From Lysinibacillus sp. FSL K6-0232 (GTDB lineage Bacteria > Bacillota > Bacilli > Bacillales_A > Planococcaceae): a stretch of DNA of 64,000 bases. Of this stretch, positions 55,835 through 64,000 are shown piece by piece. Position numbers and translations under genes: made by a program. The stretch covers positions 1,044,001-1,108,000 of the forward strand of contig NZ_JBBOYW010000001.1 of assembly GCF_038008325.1 (NCBI RefSeq), written 5' to 3'. Position 1 is the stretch's first letter. Every line of letters begins with the position of its first letter. Under the pieces are notes generated by a model. The model did not search any database, was not told the origin of the DNA, and saw only the letters and a list, made by a program, of their open reading frames with translations.

Positions 55835-56521
55835 ATGGCAGAAGAAACAAAAAGTGTAAGTGGAGCAATAACGGATGATTTATACTATTCAAATTATAGA
55901 CCACCAACAAAGCAAACGGGGAATAGTGATCTTGGCAAGGATGCTTTTCTAAAGCTATTAATTACACAATTACAGCACCAGGATCCAACAAATCCAATGG
56001 ATGACCGAGAATTTATTTCTCAAATGGCTCAATTTTCTTCTTTAAAGCAAATGCAAAATATGACAAAGGCAATGGAGTCATTGCTAGTATCCCAGCAACA
56101 AACACAAATGATGAGCTATGCGAGCTTTATTGGTCAAGAAGTCAAATGGCATGAAATTACAGAAGAATTGGACGAAGATGATAAACCGATTGTTGCAGAA
56201 GGCACGGGTGTAATCGAGTCATTGAAATTTGTAGATGGCAGTGTTGTCTTCTTATTGGCAGATGGCAAGGAAATAACACCTGGTAATATTTCGGGTGTTC
56301 TAGGAGGCACTGGCACAACTTCAAATGGTAATAATGCCACTTCAGAAACGCCACTTGTCCAAGCTAGTAAACTAATTGGCAAAAATGTGACGTATATGGA
56401 GGATGATCAGGAATTACAGAGTCGTGTTGTTTCTGTGTCCAATAAAGATGGCGTTATTTATTATCAATTAGATAACGGAAAAAAATTAACAGATAAAGAT
56501 TTTACAGTGATTAGCGAATAA
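55835..56521 (+). CDS. flgD: Flagellar hook assembly (cap) protein FlgD
   Basis: A 228-residue protein. The N-terminal FlgD signature is [19 protein letters not shown] then [19 protein letters not shown]. FlgD caps the growing hook. The C-terminal part ([33 protein letters not shown]) carries a short Gly/Thr/Asn-rich linker near 150-165. The ATG follows AGGAGGTG. Confidence 0.92.
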   Translation: MAEETKSVSGAITDDLYYSNYRPPTKQTGNSDLGKDAFLKLLITQLQHQDPTNPMDDREFISQMAQFSSLKQMQNMTKAMESLLVSQQQTQMMSYASFIGQEVKWHEITEELDEDDKPIVAEGTGVIESLKFVDGSVVFLLADGKEITPGNISGVLGGTGTTSNGNNATSETPLVQASKLIGKNVTYMEDDQELQSRVVSVSNKDGVIYYQLDNGKKLTDKDFTVISE

Positions 56522-56533
56522 AGGTGGGGAAGT

Positions 56534-56911
56534 ATGATGGATCAATTTTCAATTCAGCGTGTACCCTTGCATCCATCTATTCGCACAACACAGCCCAATA
56601 AGCCTGTTCAAACACAGAAAAAATCCTTTCAAGCACATTTACAGGAAGCTACAAAGCAAGAGCTAAAGGTCAGCAAGCATGCGCATGAACGTATTATTGA
56701 GCGTAAAATTAATATTTCAGAACAAGAATGGCAGGTTGTATCAGATAAGGTATTTGAAGCACATTCAAAAGGTGTGAAACAGCCGTTAGTCTTGATGGAT
56801 CAAGCCGCTTTAATTGTCAGTGCTAAAAATGCAACTGTCATTACAGCAATGGATCGCACGGAAGCAAAGCAACAGTTATTTACCAATATTGATGGCACAA
56901 TTGTGCTGTAA
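56534..56911 (+). CDS. Flagellar operon protein of the TIGR02530 type
   Basis: A 125-residue soluble protein found between flgD and the hook gene in many Bacillota. The conserved part is LKVSKHAHERIIERKINIS and a C-terminal AALIVSAKNATVITAMDR. Function unknown; a hook-assembly role is inferred from position only. Two ATGs (56534 and 56537) stand in tandem after AGGTGGGGA. Confidence 0.8.
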   Translation: MMDQFSIQRVPLHPSIRTTQPNKPVQTQKKSFQAHLQEATKQELKVSKHAHERIIERKINISEQEWQVVSDKVFEAHSKGVKQPLVLMDQAALIVSAKNATVITAMDRTEAKQQLFTNIDGTIVL

Positions 56912-56997
56912 AGGCTGGACCTTCTTAAGTAAGGAAGCCTTTGTGTTGCTGATTGATAGAGGCACACATATAAAAAATGAAGGGAGAACGACAACAT

Positions 56998-57960
56998 ATG
57001 TTACGTTCTATGTATTCAGGTATTTCAGGTCTTAAAAACTTCCAAACAAAGCTAGATGTTATTGGAAATAATATCGCTAACGTTAATACAGTTGGCTTTA
57101 AAAAAGGTCGCGTAAATTTCAAAGATTTAATGTCCCAAACACAAGCAGGCGCATCTGCAGCAACAGCTACACGTGGTGGTGTAAACCCACAACAAGTTGG
57201 TCTAGGCTCTCAATTAGCTGCGATTGATACAATTCATGGCGGTGGCTCTATTCAAACGACAGGGCGTACATTAGACTTAGCCATTGAAGGGGAAGGCTTC
57301 TTTATGGTAGGGGATGCTAACGGTGCTCCAGATGAAGAAGGTGTCCTTGATGAAGAGGGCTTCAGCAATATTTTATATACTCGTAATGGTATTTTCTATA
57401 TGGATAGCAATGGTTATTTAGTAAATGCTGATGGTAAATATTTGGTTGGTCATTCTAATGAAGAATTATCTATTTCAGAGGATGAGAGTATTGATGGTTC
57501 AGAGGCTGAACAGCATAAAGCAGATAGCGGCTTAGCAGATATTGAAGGAAATATGACGGAGGAGATAGATTTTGCGGCAGATGTTTCGCCAATTCGTATT
57601 CCAACAACAGCACAATCAATCTCTATAGGTCAAGATGGTACAGTTAACTATATTGACTATAAAGGTGACCTACAGTATGCTGGGCAGCTAATTATGGCTA
57701 AATTCCCGAATGCTGGTGGTCTTGTTAAAAATGGTAGTAACTATTACCAACCAACAGCTAACTCTGGTGCTCCATACGCACAAGTAGCGACTGTAGCAGG
57801 AATTGGGAAAGTAGTACCTGGTGCTGTCGAAATGTCAAATGTAGATTTATCTGAAGAATTTACAGAAATGATTGTGGCACAACGTGGTTTCCAAGCGAAT
57901 ACACGTATTATTACAACATCGGATGAAGTGCTACAAGAATTAGTTAACTTAAAACGTTAA
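56998..57960 (+). CDS. flgE: Flagellar hook protein FlgE (FlgG-like)
   Basis: A 320-residue rod/hook protein. N-terminal LRSMYSGISGLKNFQTKLDV and GNNIANVNTVGFKKGRVNF; C-terminal FTEMIVAQRGFQANTRII. The middle carries two acidic inserts (about 105-120, 160-195; rich in Asp/Glu), which make it longer than the B. subtilis hook protein (264 residues). The frame opens at 56977, but ATG 56998 gives the family start. Older naming calls this gene flgG. Confidence 0.9.
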   Translation: MLRSMYSGISGLKNFQTKLDVIGNNIANVNTVGFKKGRVNFKDLMSQTQAGASAATATRGGVNPQQVGLGSQLAAIDTIHGGGSIQTTGRTLDLAIEGEGFFMVGDANGAPDEEGVLDEEGFSNILYTRNGIFYMDSNGYLVNADGKYLVGHSNEELSISEDESIDGSEAEQHKADSGLADIEGNMTEEIDFAADVSPIRIPTTAQSISIGQDGTVNYIDYKGDLQYAGQLIMAKFPNAGGLVKNGSNYYQPTANSGAPYAQVATVAGIGKVVPGAVEMSNVDLSEEFTEMIVAQRGFQANTRIITTSDEVLQELVNLKR

Positions 57961-58013
57961 TAGTCATGTGATTTTTTAGTATAACGGGCGTTTCAACAAA
58001 CATATTTTCATAT

Positions 58014-58059
58014 GAGGGAGGGTCGGGCCGGCTCTCAAGGCAGACCCGGCCCTAATTCA
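58014..58059 (+). promoter_or_regulatory. GC-rich hairpin between Shine-Dalgarno and swrD start
   Basis: GAGGGAG (58014-58020) is followed by a GC-rich stem, AGGGTCGGG / CCCGGCCCT (58019-58027 and 58045-58053), and then 6 bases to ATG 58060. Without the hairpin the ribosome site is about 40 bases from the start; with it folded, spacing becomes close to normal. The GC content is far above that of the surroundings. Confidence 0.5.
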
Positions 58060-58281
58060 ATGATTGAACTAACACGTCTAAATGGCAAAGTGTTTTCATT
58101 AAATGCTTTATACATAGAAACAGTCGAATCATTTCCAGATACGACGATTACTTTAACAACTGGAACAAAAATAATTGTTTTAGAGAGTGAAGATGAGGTG
58201 CGAAAAAGGGTAACAGCCTTTTATAAAAATATACAAATACTATCAAACCCGCATCTACGAGGTGAAGAAGATGAAGAATAA
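58060..58281 (+). CDS. swrD: Swarming motility protein SwrD (YlzI, FlbD family)
   Basis: A 73-residue protein: MIELTRLNGKVFSLNALYIE is the FlbD family start, followed by TVESFPDTTITLTTGTKIIV. In B. subtilis SwrD raises flagellar motor power. The frame opens at ATG 58012 and would add 16 residues encoded by the GC-rich hairpin (Gly/Arg/Pro-rich), with no ribosome site before it; ATG 58060 is chosen by family. It overlaps fliL. Confidence 0.85.
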   Translation: MIELTRLNGKVFSLNALYIETVESFPDTTITLTTGTKIIVLESEDEVRKRVTAFYKNIQILSNPHLRGEEDEE

Positions 58282-58699
58282 TAAAATGTTAACGATGGTT
58301 ATTATTGTGCTTGTAGCAGTTATACTGATCGGGGTTATTTTGTTTGTCTTGTTAACACAATTTAATAAACCAGCTGGCGTTGAAGAGCCTTCTATTGATG
58401 AAATTGTAGAAGCGACTATCGAAGTTCCCGAAATTACAACAAATCTTGCAGATAATCGAGTTGTACGTTTGTCATTAAAAATCCAAACGACAAGTAAAGA
58501 AGCTGCTGATGAATTAACAAAACGTACTTTCCAAGTGCAAAACCTTGCGATTCAGGAACTTTCCGAAATGGGGCAAGCAGACTTAGAAGGTAAGCAAGGG
58601 AAGCAAATATTCCAAATGGCACTAAAAACAAGATTAAATGAATTGATGCAAGAGGGAGAAGTTCAGGAAGTATATTTTACCTCCTTCATCACTCAATAA
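58271..58699 (+). CDS. fliL: Flagellar basal body-associated protein FliL
   Basis: A 142-residue protein with one N-terminal membrane helix (about 8-29) and an extracytoplasmic FliL domain (VPEITTNLADNRVVRLSLKI). It stabilises the stator around the rotor. GTG 58262 also opens the frame; ATG 58271 follows GAGGTG and is preferred. It overlaps the swrD stop. Confidence 0.9.
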   Translation: MKNNKMLTMVIIVLVAVILIGVILFVLLTQFNKPAGVEEPSIDEIVEATIEVPEITTNLADNRVVRLSLKIQTTSKEAADELTKRTFQVQNLAIQELSEMGQADLEGKQGKQIFQMALKTRLNELMQEGEVQEVYFTSFITQ

Positions 58700-58730
58700 A
58701 ACAGAAACTGCTTGAAATGGAGGTGGGCAA

Positions 58731-59726
58731 ATGGCAGGAGATGTGTTATCTCAATCTGAGATAGATGCGCTGCTTTCCGCAATATCAACTGGGGAAATGT
58801 CAGCAGATGATATAAAAAAGGAAGATGAGGAACGCAAAGTTAAAGTATATGACTTTAAACGAGCACTTCGCTTCTCAAAAGATCAAATCCGAAGTTTGAC
58901 CCGAATACATGAAAATTTTGCACGACTATTGACAACCTTCTTCTCTGCACAGCTAAGAAGCTATGTGCAAATAACAGTTGCATCAGTAGACCAAATACCG
59001 TTTGAAGAGTTTGTTCGTTCAATCCCGAATATGACACTGATAAATGTATTTGAAGTGCCGCCGTTAGATGGTAATATATTGATGGAAATTAATCCGAACA
59101 TTGCCTACTCGATGCTAGATCGTTTAATGGGTGGTAGTGGGGCGAGTCATAGTAATGTCGATAATTTAACTGAAATTGAAACAAAAATTATGACCAACCT
59201 TTTTGAACGCTCATTCGACAATTTACGTGAGGCATGGGAAAATGTAGCGGAAATTGATCCAATATTAGTGGAGCTTGAAGTAAACCCACAATTTTTACAA
59301 ATGATATCGCCAAATGAAACGGTTGTCGTTATTTCATTGAATACGATAATAGGAGAAACAAGTGGGATGATTAATATTTGTATTCCACATGTTGTATTGG
59401 AGCCAATCGTTCCAAATCTTTCTGTTCGTTATTGGATGCAAACGAATACGAAAGAAATGTCACCAGAGCAAACCAAAATGCTTGAAAGACGTGTGAAACA
59501 AGCGCAGCTACCACTTTCTGTTGAATTAGGAATAACAGATATTACCATCGAAGACTTCCTTACAATGCAAATTGGGGATGTTATACAACTAGATCAAAAA
59601 ATTGATGACCCATTGGTACTAAAGGTGGGAACATTGCCAAAGTTCACAGTTCAACCGGGTAAGCAAGGTAAAAAATTAGCAATCCAGATTATCGACCCTT
59701 TGAAAGGAGGAGACGAAGATGAGTGA
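58731..59726 (+). CDS. fliM: Flagellar motor switch protein FliM
   Basis: A 331-residue C-ring protein. N-terminal CheY-P-binding peptide VLSQSEIDALLSAI, middle CheC-like domain (GGSGASHSNVDNLTEIETKI) and a C-terminal SpoA/FliN-like domain (LSVELGITDITIEDFLTM). The ATG follows GGAGGTGGG. The end overlaps fliY by 8 bases. Confidence 0.95.
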   Translation: MAGDVLSQSEIDALLSAISTGEMSADDIKKEDEERKVKVYDFKRALRFSKDQIRSLTRIHENFARLLTTFFSAQLRSYVQITVASVDQIPFEEFVRSIPNMTLINVFEVPPLDGNILMEINPNIAYSMLDRLMGGSGASHSNVDNLTEIETKIMTNLFERSFDNLREAWENVAEIDPILVELEVNPQFLQMISPNETVVVISLNTIIGETSGMINICIPHVVLEPIVPNLSVRYWMQTNTKEMSPEQTKMLERRVKQAQLPLSVELGITDITIEDFLTMQIGDVIQLDQKIDDPLVLKVGTLPKFTVQPGKQGKKLAIQIIDPLKGGDEDE

Positions 59727-60945
59727 TGAAATGCTCTCCCAAGAAGAAATTGAAGCGTTGTTAAGGGGCGAAACGTTAGAAGATAAAAATAGCGACACCG
59801 AAGCGTCTTCAAATGATGAAACAAATGATATACGAGTAGAGGATTACCTTGATTCATTTGCACAAGATGCGCTAGGTGAGGTAGGGAATATCTCCTTTGG
59901 TAGCTCTGCCACAGCTCTTTCGGCGTTATTAGGTCAAAAAGTAGATATTACTACCCCAAGCATTTCCATGATTAATCGCAATAAATTAGAAGAGGAATTT
60001 CCTCATCCATATGTAGCGGTACAAGTAGAGTACACAATTGGTTTAACAGGCATGAATCTACTTGTAATTAAGCAATCAGATGCAGCGATTATTGCTGACT
60101 TAATGTTAGGTGGTGATGGCTTAAATCCAAAGCCTGATTTAGGCGAAATTCAGTTAAGTGCTGTTCAAGAAGCTATGAATCAAATGATGGGTTCAGCAGC
60201 TACATCCATGTCGACAGTGTTCAACAAAAAAGTAGATATTTCTCCGCCAACAATCGATTTAATGAATATCTCGCAAGATGAGGGTCGAGAAAATATCCCA
60301 GAAGACGATTTACTAGTAAAAGTATCCTTTAGATTAAGAATTGGTAATTTAATTGATTCAAATCTTATGCAATTATTACCACTTAAATTTAGTCAAAACA
60401 TTGTTAAATCATTGTTAGGTGAAACAGATGTCAATGAGGCTCCTGTAGCTGCGACAAGTGCGCCTGAGGCACCGGTAACACCGCCGCCTGCACAACAACA
60501 GCAAGCACCTGCACCACCACCGCCTGCTCAGCCAGTGCAACAACAGCAGGCAGCACCAGTACAACAACAACCAGTTTACCAAGAGCCACAGCAGTTTGCG
60601 CAACCACAGCGACCTGCCCAGCCTGTGAATGTACAACAAGCACAGTTTGCTAGCTTTGATACAAATGTAATCTCGCAATCTGAAGCTAGAAATTTAAATA
60701 TGCTACTTGATATTCCATTGCAAGTTACTGTAGAGTTAGGACGTACGAAGCGTTCTGTAAAAGAGATTTTAGAACTATCAAGTGGTTCAATTATTGAACT
60801 CGATAAATTAGCAGGGGAACCTGTTGATATTTTAGTCAATAGTCGTTTGATTGCTAAAGGGGAAGTCGTTGTTATTGATGAGAACTTTGGTGTCCGTATT
60901 ACAGATGTTTTAAGTCAAGCAGAGCGTTTAAATAATTTAAGATAG
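59719..60945 (+). CDS. fliY: Flagellar motor switch phosphatase FliY (FliN-type C-terminus)
   Basis: A 408-residue protein. N-terminal MLSQEEIEALLRG matches the FliM CheY-binding peptide. A CheC-like phosphatase domain has two active sites (DALGEVGNISFGSSATALS and AVQEAMNQMMGSAATSMS). A Pro/Gln/Ala-rich linker (about 245-310) leads to the SpoA/FliN domain (VTVELGRTKRSVKEILEL). It dephosphorylates CheY-P and completes the C-ring. The linker is longer than usual for B. subtilis FliY (378 residues). Confidence 0.94.
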   Translation: MSDEMLSQEEIEALLRGETLEDKNSDTEASSNDETNDIRVEDYLDSFAQDALGEVGNISFGSSATALSALLGQKVDITTPSISMINRNKLEEEFPHPYVAVQVEYTIGLTGMNLLVIKQSDAAIIADLMLGGDGLNPKPDLGEIQLSAVQEAMNQMMGSAATSMSTVFNKKVDISPPTIDLMNISQDEGRENIPEDDLLVKVSFRLRIGNLIDSNLMQLLPLKFSQNIVKSLLGETDVNEAPVAATSAPEAPVTPPPAQQQQAPAPPPPAQPVQQQQAAPVQQQPVYQEPQQFAQPQRPAQPVNVQQAQFASFDTNVISQSEARNLNMLLDIPLQVTVELGRTKRSVKEILELSSGSIIELDKLAGEPVDILVNSRLIAKGEVVVIDENFGVRITDVLSQAERLNNLR

Positions 60946-60966
60946 TTTTAATTGGAGGAGTTAATC

Positions 60967-61329
60967 ATGTCTAAAAGAATTTTGATTGTAGACGACGCTG
61001 CATTTATGCGCATGATGATCAAGGATATTTTGTCAAAAAATGGATTCGAGGTTGTGGGAGAAGCAGCTGACGGTTTACAAGCTGTTGAAAAGTACAATGA
61101 ATTAAAACCAGATTTAGTAACAATGGATATTACAATGCCAGAGATGGATGGGATTGCTGCTCTAAAAGCTATTAAAGGGTCTGATCCAAGTGCTACTGTT
61201 ATCATGTGTTCAGCAATGGGGCAACAAGCGATGGTAATTGATGCAATTCAAGCTGGTGCAAAAGACTTTATCGTCAAACCTTTCCAAGCAGATCGTGTAA
61301 TTGAAGCGATTCAAAAAGCTTTAGGATGA
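60967..61329 (+). CDS. cheY: Chemotaxis response regulator CheY
   Basis: A 120-residue single receiver domain: Asp9/Asp10 in IVDDAAFMR, phospho-acceptor Asp54 in VTMDITMPEMDG and Lys104 in FIVKPF. It signals from CheA to FliM. TTG 60952 also opens the frame, but it overlaps the Shine-Dalgarno GGAGGAG for ATG 60967. Confidence 0.96.
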   Translation: MSKRILIVDDAAFMRMMIKDILSKNGFEVVGEAADGLQAVEKYNELKPDLVTMDITMPEMDGIAALKAIKGSDPSATVIMCSAMGQQAMVIDAIQAGAKDFIVKPFQADRVIEAIQKALG

Positions 61330-61333
61330 TTGC

Positions 61334-62014
61334 ATGCAAATGTTAAAATCATTTCGTTTCACGATGATTTTCGCATTTCTTGTATCTTTCCTGTTTTTGT
61401 ACCCAACAGCAACTTCTGTTTATGCAGCTTCTGATAAAAATAGTGTGACGGAATGCTTGCAAAATCCAGAAGCTTGTGATGAAGATACTACTGATCCAGC
61501 TGCTACACAAGAAACAGATGTATCAGCAGCTGGAGATATATCTGTATGGGAATACATAAAGATGGTTTTAGCGCTTATTTTTGTTGTCGCTTTATTTTAT
61601 GGTTTGATGAAGTTTTTAAATAAACGAAATTTAAACTTCCAACGTAACCAAATGGTGCAAAATTTAGGCGGTTTATCGTTAGGTGCACAAAAGTCAGTTC
61701 AGCTTCTACAGGTAGGCAAAACATTGTATTTAGTAGGCGTCGGTGAAGATGTTCAACTATTGCGTGAAATTACTGATCCTGAAGAAGTAGCAACCCTATT
61801 AGCGCTATATAACGAAAGGCAAGAGCTTGCAGCAACATCACCGTATATTACAGAAGTATTTGCTAAGTTTACGAAAAAAAATAAAAATAGTTTACAAAAT
61901 GAGCAAAAGCAAGACTCATTTGGTCAACTATTTGAAAAAAGAATATCTGAAATTAAACAGGAGCGCAGTGAAGAGATCGAGCGATGGAAGCAAAAGGAGA
62001 AGGATGATAAATGA
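61334..62014 (+). CDS. fliZ: Flagellar biosynthesis protein FliZ/FliO
   Basis: A 226-residue FliO-type protein. A signal peptide-like start ends at about SVYAA (33). One membrane segment (about 75-96, MVLALIFVVALFYGLMKFL) precedes the FliO core (VQNLGGLSLGAQKSVQLLQVGKTLYLVG, quoted in parts: GGLSLGAQKSVQLLQVG). It helps FliP assemble. The C-terminal third is charged. It overlaps fliP by 4 bases. Confidence 0.87.
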   Translation: MQMLKSFRFTMIFAFLVSFLFLYPTATSVYAASDKNSVTECLQNPEACDEDTTDPAATQETDVSAAGDISVWEYIKMVLALIFVVALFYGLMKFLNKRNLNFQRNQMVQNLGGLSLGAQKSVQLLQVGKTLYLVGVGEDVQLLREITDPEEVATLLALYNERQELAATSPYITEVFAKFTKKNKNSLQNEQKQDSFGQLFEKRISEIKQERSEEIERWKQKEKDDK

Positions 62015-62676
62015 ATGATTTAATCAATATTTTTTCCAATAGCGATCCAACCAACGTTTCTACATCTGTTAAGCTCTTACTACTATTAACGGTGCTGTCA
62101 CTTGCACCTAGTATATTAATTTTAATGACCTCCTTTGCACGCATTGTCATTGTACTATCTTTTGTACGTACAGCATTGGCAACGCAACAAATGCCACCTA
62201 ATCAGGTGATTATTGGTTTAGCATTATTTTTAACATTCTTTATTATGGCTCCAACCTTTCAGGAGGTTAATAATGAAGCACTACAGCCACTATTTGCAGA
62301 AGAAATTGGGCTAGAGGAAGCGTATGATCGTGCAAGTGTGCCATTTAAAGAATTTATGAGTGAGCATACAAGGCAAAAAGACCTTGATTTATTTTTATCG
62401 TATAATCAAGCAGAAAAGCCAGCATCTGTGGAAGAAATTCCCCTGACAATGCTTGTGCCTGCGTTTGCTTTAAGTGAAATAAAAACCGCATTTCAAATTG
62501 GTTTTATGATTTTTATACCATTTCTAGTGATCGATATGATTGTTGCGAGTACATTAATGTCGATGGGGATGATGATGCTACCGCCAGTTATGATTTCATT
62601 ACCATTTAAGATTCTCTTATTTGTACTTGTGGACGGATGGTATCTTGTAATGAAATCATTACTACAAAGTTTTTAG
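62011..62676 (+). CDS. fliP: Flagellar type III export gate protein FliP
   Basis: A 221-residue membrane protein with about four helices and the conserved LMTSFARIVIVLSFVRTAL and PPNQVIIGLALFLTFFIM, then LVPAFALSEIKTAFQIGFMI. It forms the export gate with FliQ and FliR. The ATG overlaps the fliZ stop and follows AAGGAGAAGG. Confidence 0.94.
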   Translation: MNDLINIFSNSDPTNVSTSVKLLLLLTVLSLAPSILILMTSFARIVIVLSFVRTALATQQMPPNQVIIGLALFLTFFIMAPTFQEVNNEALQPLFAEEIGLEEAYDRASVPFKEFMSEHTRQKDLDLFLSYNQAEKPASVEEIPLTMLVPAFALSEIKTAFQIGFMIFIPFLVIDMIVASTLMSMGMMMLPPVMISLPFKILLFVLVDGWYLVMKSLLQSF

Positions 62677-62689
62677 GGGATGATACAGT

Positions 62690-62959
62690 ATGACAGGTGA
62701 ATTGGTTATTTCCGTTGCAGAGCGTGCTATTATGATTGTCCTTCTAACAAGCGGTCCGCTACTATTAGTTGCTTTAATTACGGGTTTAGCGGTAAGTATC
62801 TTTCAAGCAACAACGTCGATTCAAGAGCAAACATTAGCATTTGTACCAAAAATTGTTGCCGTTTTAGTGGCTATCGTATTTTTTGGTCCATGGATGTTAT
62901 CTCAAGTTACAAGCTATGCGAGAGACATTTTTGAGAACCTGACGCGTTATATAGGGTGA
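62690..62959 (+). CDS. fliQ: Flagellar type III export gate protein FliQ
   Basis: An 89-residue protein with two membrane helices and the family motif SIFQATTSIQEQTLAFVPKI. Gate component with FliP and FliR. Start ATG 62690, 13 bases after fliP. Confidence 0.95.
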   Translation: MTGELVISVAERAIMIVLLTSGPLLLVALITGLAVSIFQATTSIQEQTLAFVPKIVAVLVAIVFFGPWMLSQVTSYARDIFENLTRYIG

Positions 62960-62963
62960 GTTT

Positions 62964-63737
62964 ATGGATGAATTAATTCCGCATTTAACGGTTTTTTTAT
63001 TAGTGCTTGTGCGTGTCTCCGCATTTTTTGTGACGGTTCCTTTTTTTTCGTATAGGACGATTCCAGCACAAGTTAAAATTACACTCGCGCTCGTTTTAGC
63101 TTGGATGATGTATTATACGTTAGATGTTGAGCCATTTGTCTTTAATGACGAGTACATATTACTAGTGATGAAAGAAGCGCTTGTGGGACTATTGCTTGGT
63201 CTTGTTGGCTATATCATTATGTCTGCAATTCAGATTGCGGGAAGCTTTATCGACTTTCAAATGGGTTTCGCTATTGCGAATATTATTGACCCACAAACAG
63301 GTGCTCAAAGTCCATTAATTGGTCAATTTTTTAACATACTAGCATTTCTTGTATTGTTAGCCATCGATGGTCATCATATGATTCTCAATGGTATTTATTA
63401 TAGTTATCAATTTTTACCGATGGATCAATTTCCGAATTTTTCAAGTGAAGGCTATATGCAGTTTATTATCACAACATTTACGGCTGTTTTTGCTATCGCC
63501 TTCCAAATGGCTGCACCTGTTGTTGCAACATTGTTTTTAGTCGATTTAGCTTTAGGGATTACGGCAAAGACAGTACCACAATTAAACATTTTTGTTGTCG
63601 GTTTTCCTATTAAAATTGGTGTTAGTTTTTTAGTGATGTTTACAATGATAGCTGTTATGGTTCAAGTTATTCAAAAGCTCATTACCATCATGATTTATGG
63701 TATACGTGATTTAATGGCTGTTTTAGGTGGTGGATAG
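62964..63737 (+). CDS. fliR: Flagellar type III export gate protein FliR
   Basis: A 257-residue protein with about six membrane helices and conserved LVRVSAFFVTVPFFSYRTIP, GFAIANIIDPQTGAQSPLIG and AAPVVATLFLVDLALGITAK. Gate component, packed against FlhB. The ATG follows the fliQ stop by 4 bases. Confidence 0.93.
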   Translation: MDELIPHLTVFLLVLVRVSAFFVTVPFFSYRTIPAQVKITLALVLAWMMYYTLDVEPFVFNDEYILLVMKEALVGLLLGLVGYIIMSAIQIAGSFIDFQMGFAIANIIDPQTGAQSPLIGQFFNILAFLVLLAIDGHHMILNGIYYSYQFLPMDQFPNFSSEGYMQFIITTFTAVFAIAFQMAAPVVATLFLVDLALGITAKTVPQLNIFVVGFPIKIGVSFLVMFTMIAVMVQVIQKLITIMIYGIRDLMAVLGGG

Positions 63738-63738
63738 T

Positions 63739-64000
63739 ATGAAGCTACTACTAAATTTAGATATTCAGTTTTTTGCAGGTGAAAAAACCGAAAAGGCAAC
63801 CCCTAAGAAACGACAGGATGCTCGAAAAAAAGGGCAGGTTGTTAAAAGTCAGGATATTACAAGTGCCGTTGTAATGCTGATGGTATTTATCTTTTTACTT
63901 TTCTTTGCAGGCTCTTTACGTGACGAGCTATTAGCATTTTTTAGGCAAACCTTTATTCATAATATACGCGTTGAATCATTAACAATTGATAGTGTGATGC
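63739..64000 (+). CDS. flhB: Flagellar biosynthesis protein FlhB, N-terminal part (cut by window end)
   Basis: The first 87 codons are in the window: MKLLLNLDIQFFAGEKTEKA is followed by TPKKRQDARKKGQVVKSQDI, the FlhB N-terminal signature, and then the first membrane helix. The start ATG is one base after the fliR stop. The C-terminal cytoplasmic domain with the NPTH site, which would be compared with YlqH, lies outside the window. Confidence 0.94.
   Translation, partial: MKLLLNLDIQFFAGEKTEKATPKKRQDARKKGQVVKSQDITSAVVMLMVFIFLLFFAGSLRDELLAFFRQTFIHNIRVESLTIDSVM

Noticed and set aside
60415..60843. Leu/Val/Trp-rich minus-strand frames opposite fliY
   Set aside because: They are the antisense of CAA/CCA-repeat linker codons.
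1..64000. CRISPR arrays, insertion sequences, prophage or defence genes
   Set aside because: No regularly spaced direct repeats and no transposase, integrase (other than XerC) or phage genes were seen.

Overview
The window is core chromosome of a low-GC, spore-former-type Bacillota. Gene order and protein sequences fit Bacillaceae/Planococcaceae, most likely Lysinibacillus or a close relative. The order yloU-fakA ... recG-fapR-plsX-fabD-fabG-acpP-rnc-smc-ftsY-ylxM-ffh-rpsP-khpA-rimM-trmD-rplS-rbgA-rnhB-ylqG-ylqH-sucCD-dprA-topA-trmFO-xerC-hslVU-codY-fla/che is the one known from Bacillus subtilis. All genes are on the + strand except three sucrose genes.

Layout. 1-4097: arginine or methylarginine utilisation cluster (end of a guanidino-group hydrolase, DDAH, amino acid permease, RocB-like M20 peptidase). 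4339-6366: Asp23 protein and fatty-acid kinase FakA. 6692-9504: serine dehydratase SdaAB/SdaAA and an M20 amidohydrolase. 9606-15344: RecG, then the FapR-controlled lipid genes ending in acyl carrier protein. 15909-27492: RNase III, SMC, the SRP genes (FtsY, YlxM, Ffh), ribosomal proteins S16 and L19 with RNA-maturation factors, signal peptidase I and RbgA. 27605-32548: a non-PTS sucrose cluster (fructokinase, GH32 hydrolase, CscB-type permease, divergent LacI-type regulator) inserted between rbgA and rnhB. 32718-35666: RNase HII and the YlqG/YlqH pair, which resembles FliK and the cytoplasmic end of FlhB. 35829-37909: succinyl-CoA synthetase. 38293-46864: DprA, TopA, TrmFO, XerC, HslVU and CodY. 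47414-64000: the fla/che operon from flgB to the start of flhB, cut by the window edge.

Regulation visible in sequence: many intrinsic terminators; an FapR-type operator on the fapR promoter; a probable L19 leader RNA; LacI- and cre-like operators between cscB and scrR; and several sigma-A-type promoters inferred by eye.

The least explained items are (i) an interspersed intergenic repeat in three diverged copies (about 15562-15780 on the minus strand, 38055-38117 and 45868-46019 on the plus strand) that keeps two hairpins around a fixed linker; (ii) a GC-rich hairpin placed between a Shine-Dalgarno sequence and the swrD start; (iii) the YlqG/YlqH pair, an orphan copy of the export-switch partners; and (iv) a terminator inside the rpsP-trmD cluster where ylqD lies in B. 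subtilis. No CRISPR array, insertion sequence, prophage, rRNA or tRNA gene was seen.
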